From Oscillospiraceae bacterium (GTDB lineage: Bacteria; Bacillota; Clostridia; Oscillospirales; Oscillospiraceae): 33,025 nt of DNA. Of the stretch, positions 32,024 to 33,025 are shown in pieces. The position numbers were made by a program, and so were the translations under genes. The notes beneath the pieces were generated by a model. The model was not told the DNA's origin. It did no database searches and saw only the letters and a program-made list of their open reading frames with translations. The stretch is taken from positions 1 to 33,025 of the forward strand of contig JAFYHU010000045.1 in assembly GCA_017538965.1 (NCBI GenBank), read 5' to 3'. How positions within the stretch are numbered: position 1 is the first letter of the stretch; every line of letters begins with the position of its first letter.

Positions 32024-32857
32024 TCAGCTCGCTTTTGCCGGAGCTTCCGGCATCACGCTCGGATCCTGCTTCTCATAAAGGCATCTGCTTCCCATCGTGC
32101 CGAGGTTGAAGATCAGAGTCTCGTTCTTGAAATTCCCTTCAGAGTCTTCCCAGGTCATCGTGATCGTGCCATAGTCTTCTTCATCGGGGAGAATGTGGAA
32201 ATCGCCGTTTTCGCTGAGTTCATAGGTACCGCCTCCGAAGGGGATAACTTCCCCGTTCAGATAGGCATACTCCGCAAAAGTCCCGTCGCTGAAATAGATC
32301 CACACCGCATCCAGCTTGGAAATCACGCCGTCCTCATCTACATAGATCACGGCATAATCATCGGCAAAAATCGCCTCGACCTCTCTGCCGTCTTCCGGTC
32401 CGAAGATCTGATCATAGCGGATGGTGCCCAGTTTGTATTCCTCGGAGCTCTGATCATCGACCAGCATTCTCTCCTTCATGGAGTACTGCTGTTCGATGTT
32501 GACCACGATGATGTCTTCGTCTTCATTCTCGCTGAGGACGAAGTCACCGTCTTCCTTGAAGCTGTAGGTTCCCGTGCTGAAGAGCTCATAGCCGCTCGGG
32601 GTCTGCACATACTGGTCAAAGGTATTGTCCGAGAAATAGATCAGGATCGCGTCAAGCTTTATGGGATCCACATCCTCCCGTTCATCAAGCGGGTAGACGT
32701 TGGCGGCCGCAAAAACGGAGACCACCGAAACACCGTCCTTGATATGCGCCGGCTTCGGAGGCGCGTCCTCAGCGTCGTCTGCTGCAAAGGCGGGCGCAAT
32801 GCCGACGAGGCCGACGAGCAGAACAAGGACAAGGATCATTGCAAGACTTTTTTTCAT
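32024..32857 (-). CDS. Secreted protein with internal duplication, unknown function
   Basis: A 277-residue protein. A signal peptide (MKKSLAMILVLVLLVGLVG...AFAA, about 1-25) directs export; there is no lipobox cysteine. Two copies of a ~75-residue unit are visible: KLDAILIYFSDNTFDQYVQ...GTYSFKEDGDFVLSE (about 67-115) and KLDAVWIYFSDGTFAEYAY...GTYELSENGDFHILPD (about 184-230). The strands suggest a beta-rich fold with acidic surface. The same family is seen in clostridial secreted proteins, but no role is known to me. AAGGAG is 7 bases before the ATG at 32857. A 6-bp inverted repeat AGTATT/AATACT (32878-32893) lies upstream and may be regulatory. Confidence 0.82.
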   Translation of the reverse strand: MKKSLAMILVLVLLVGLVGIAPAFAADDAEDAPPKPAHIKDGVSVVSVFAAANVYPLDEREDVDPIKLDAILIYFSDNTFDQYVQTPSGYELFSTGTYSFKEDGDFVLSENEDEDIIVVNIEQQYSMKERMLVDDQSSEEYKLGTIRYDQIFGPEDGREVEAIFADDYAVIYVDEDGVISKLDAVWIYFSDGTFAEYAYLNGEVIPFGGGTYELSENGDFHILPDEEDYGTITMTWEDSEGNFKNETLIFNLGTMGSRCLYEKQDPSVMPEAPAKAS

Positions 32858-32954
32858 CGAGTACTCCTTCTTTCTTTAGTATTTACTAATACTTCCCATA
32901 TGATTTTTGCAGGGAAACGCCCTGAATATTGCGCAGGATAGCCATCAAATAGAA

Positions 32955-33025
32955 TTATGCTGCTATGTTTCCTACAAGATTTGGTTGCAGCGCTTTCCGG
33001 ATCTGCTCCGGTAACCGACTCATGA
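32955..33025 (-). CDS. Possible partial open frame at the right edge
   Basis: On the minus strand an open frame enters from the right edge and stops at TAA (32955-32957); from the ATG at 33023 it reads MSRLPEQIRKALQPNLVGNIAA. It may be the C-terminus of a gene beyond the window, a short ORF, or chance. Otherwise 32894-33025 shows no feature. Confidence 0.25.
   Translation of the reverse strand, partial: MSRLPEQIRKALQPNLVGNIAA

Overview
The window looks like the chromosome of a Gram-positive anaerobe of the class Clostridia (Bacillota). It has a T-box leader, AGGAGG-type ribosome sites, consensus sigma-A promoters, DUF4037 and CotH families, HD-GYP proteins and a clostridial ArsR. Base composition is GC-rich by eye. 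I cannot place it below class. There are no rRNAs, CRISPR arrays or phage structural genes; the only mobile-type gene is a small serine recombinase beside two XRE repressors.

Left part (1-7,680, minus strand). An ArsR-type metal sensor has a clear promoter and operator. A tRNA-Ser(UGA) follows. Then comes a tightly packed run transcribed leftward from about 7,540: mgtE (Mg2+), an AEC-family carrier, DUF1643, trkA, trkH (K+ uptake) and a NYN-domain protein. Two junctions overlap by 4 bases, so it is probably one ion-transport operon.

Middle plus-strand part (7,589-14,660). A moxR - DUF58 - transglutaminase - PAP2 phosphatase - small unknown operon is followed by a Trp T-box leader and a stand-alone trpB2-type tryptophan synthase beta gene with a strong terminator. 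Next (14,752-16,086, minus) is a small accessory patch: two XRE regulators and a serine recombinase, with an operator-like palindrome over the XRE promoter.

Right part (16,269-29,426, minus). This is dominated by cyclic-di-GMP proteins: a Reg_prop/Y_Y_Y/HD-GYP sensor, then an operon of an HD-GYP/GGDEF membrane protein, a double solute-binding-domain GGDEF*-EAL protein and a 77-residue peptide with a double-glycine-type leader and four cysteines. Between them lies a CotH-kinase/LTD surface protein - TPR - DUF4037 operon whose first cistron appears to be a 12-codon leader peptide coupled to cotH by an ATGA overlap.

Far right (29,427-33,025). A phosphoribosyltransferase-like gene (plus), then MBL hydrolase, HpcH/HpaI aldolase and a duplicated secreted protein (all minus). 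The gene borders from 27.2 to 31.9 kb carry a family of 7-base-period pyrimidine repeats and GC hairpins, including a 19-base direct repeat bracketing the MBL gene.

Most promising for novelty: the heptad-repeat/hairpin family, the double-glycine zinc-ribbon peptide next to the c-di-GMP genes, and the leader-peptide-coupled CotH-TPR-DUF4037 operon. Start sites were moved inward from the longest open frame wherever a ribosome site or family alignment argued for it. All family assignments come from reading motifs, not from database searches.
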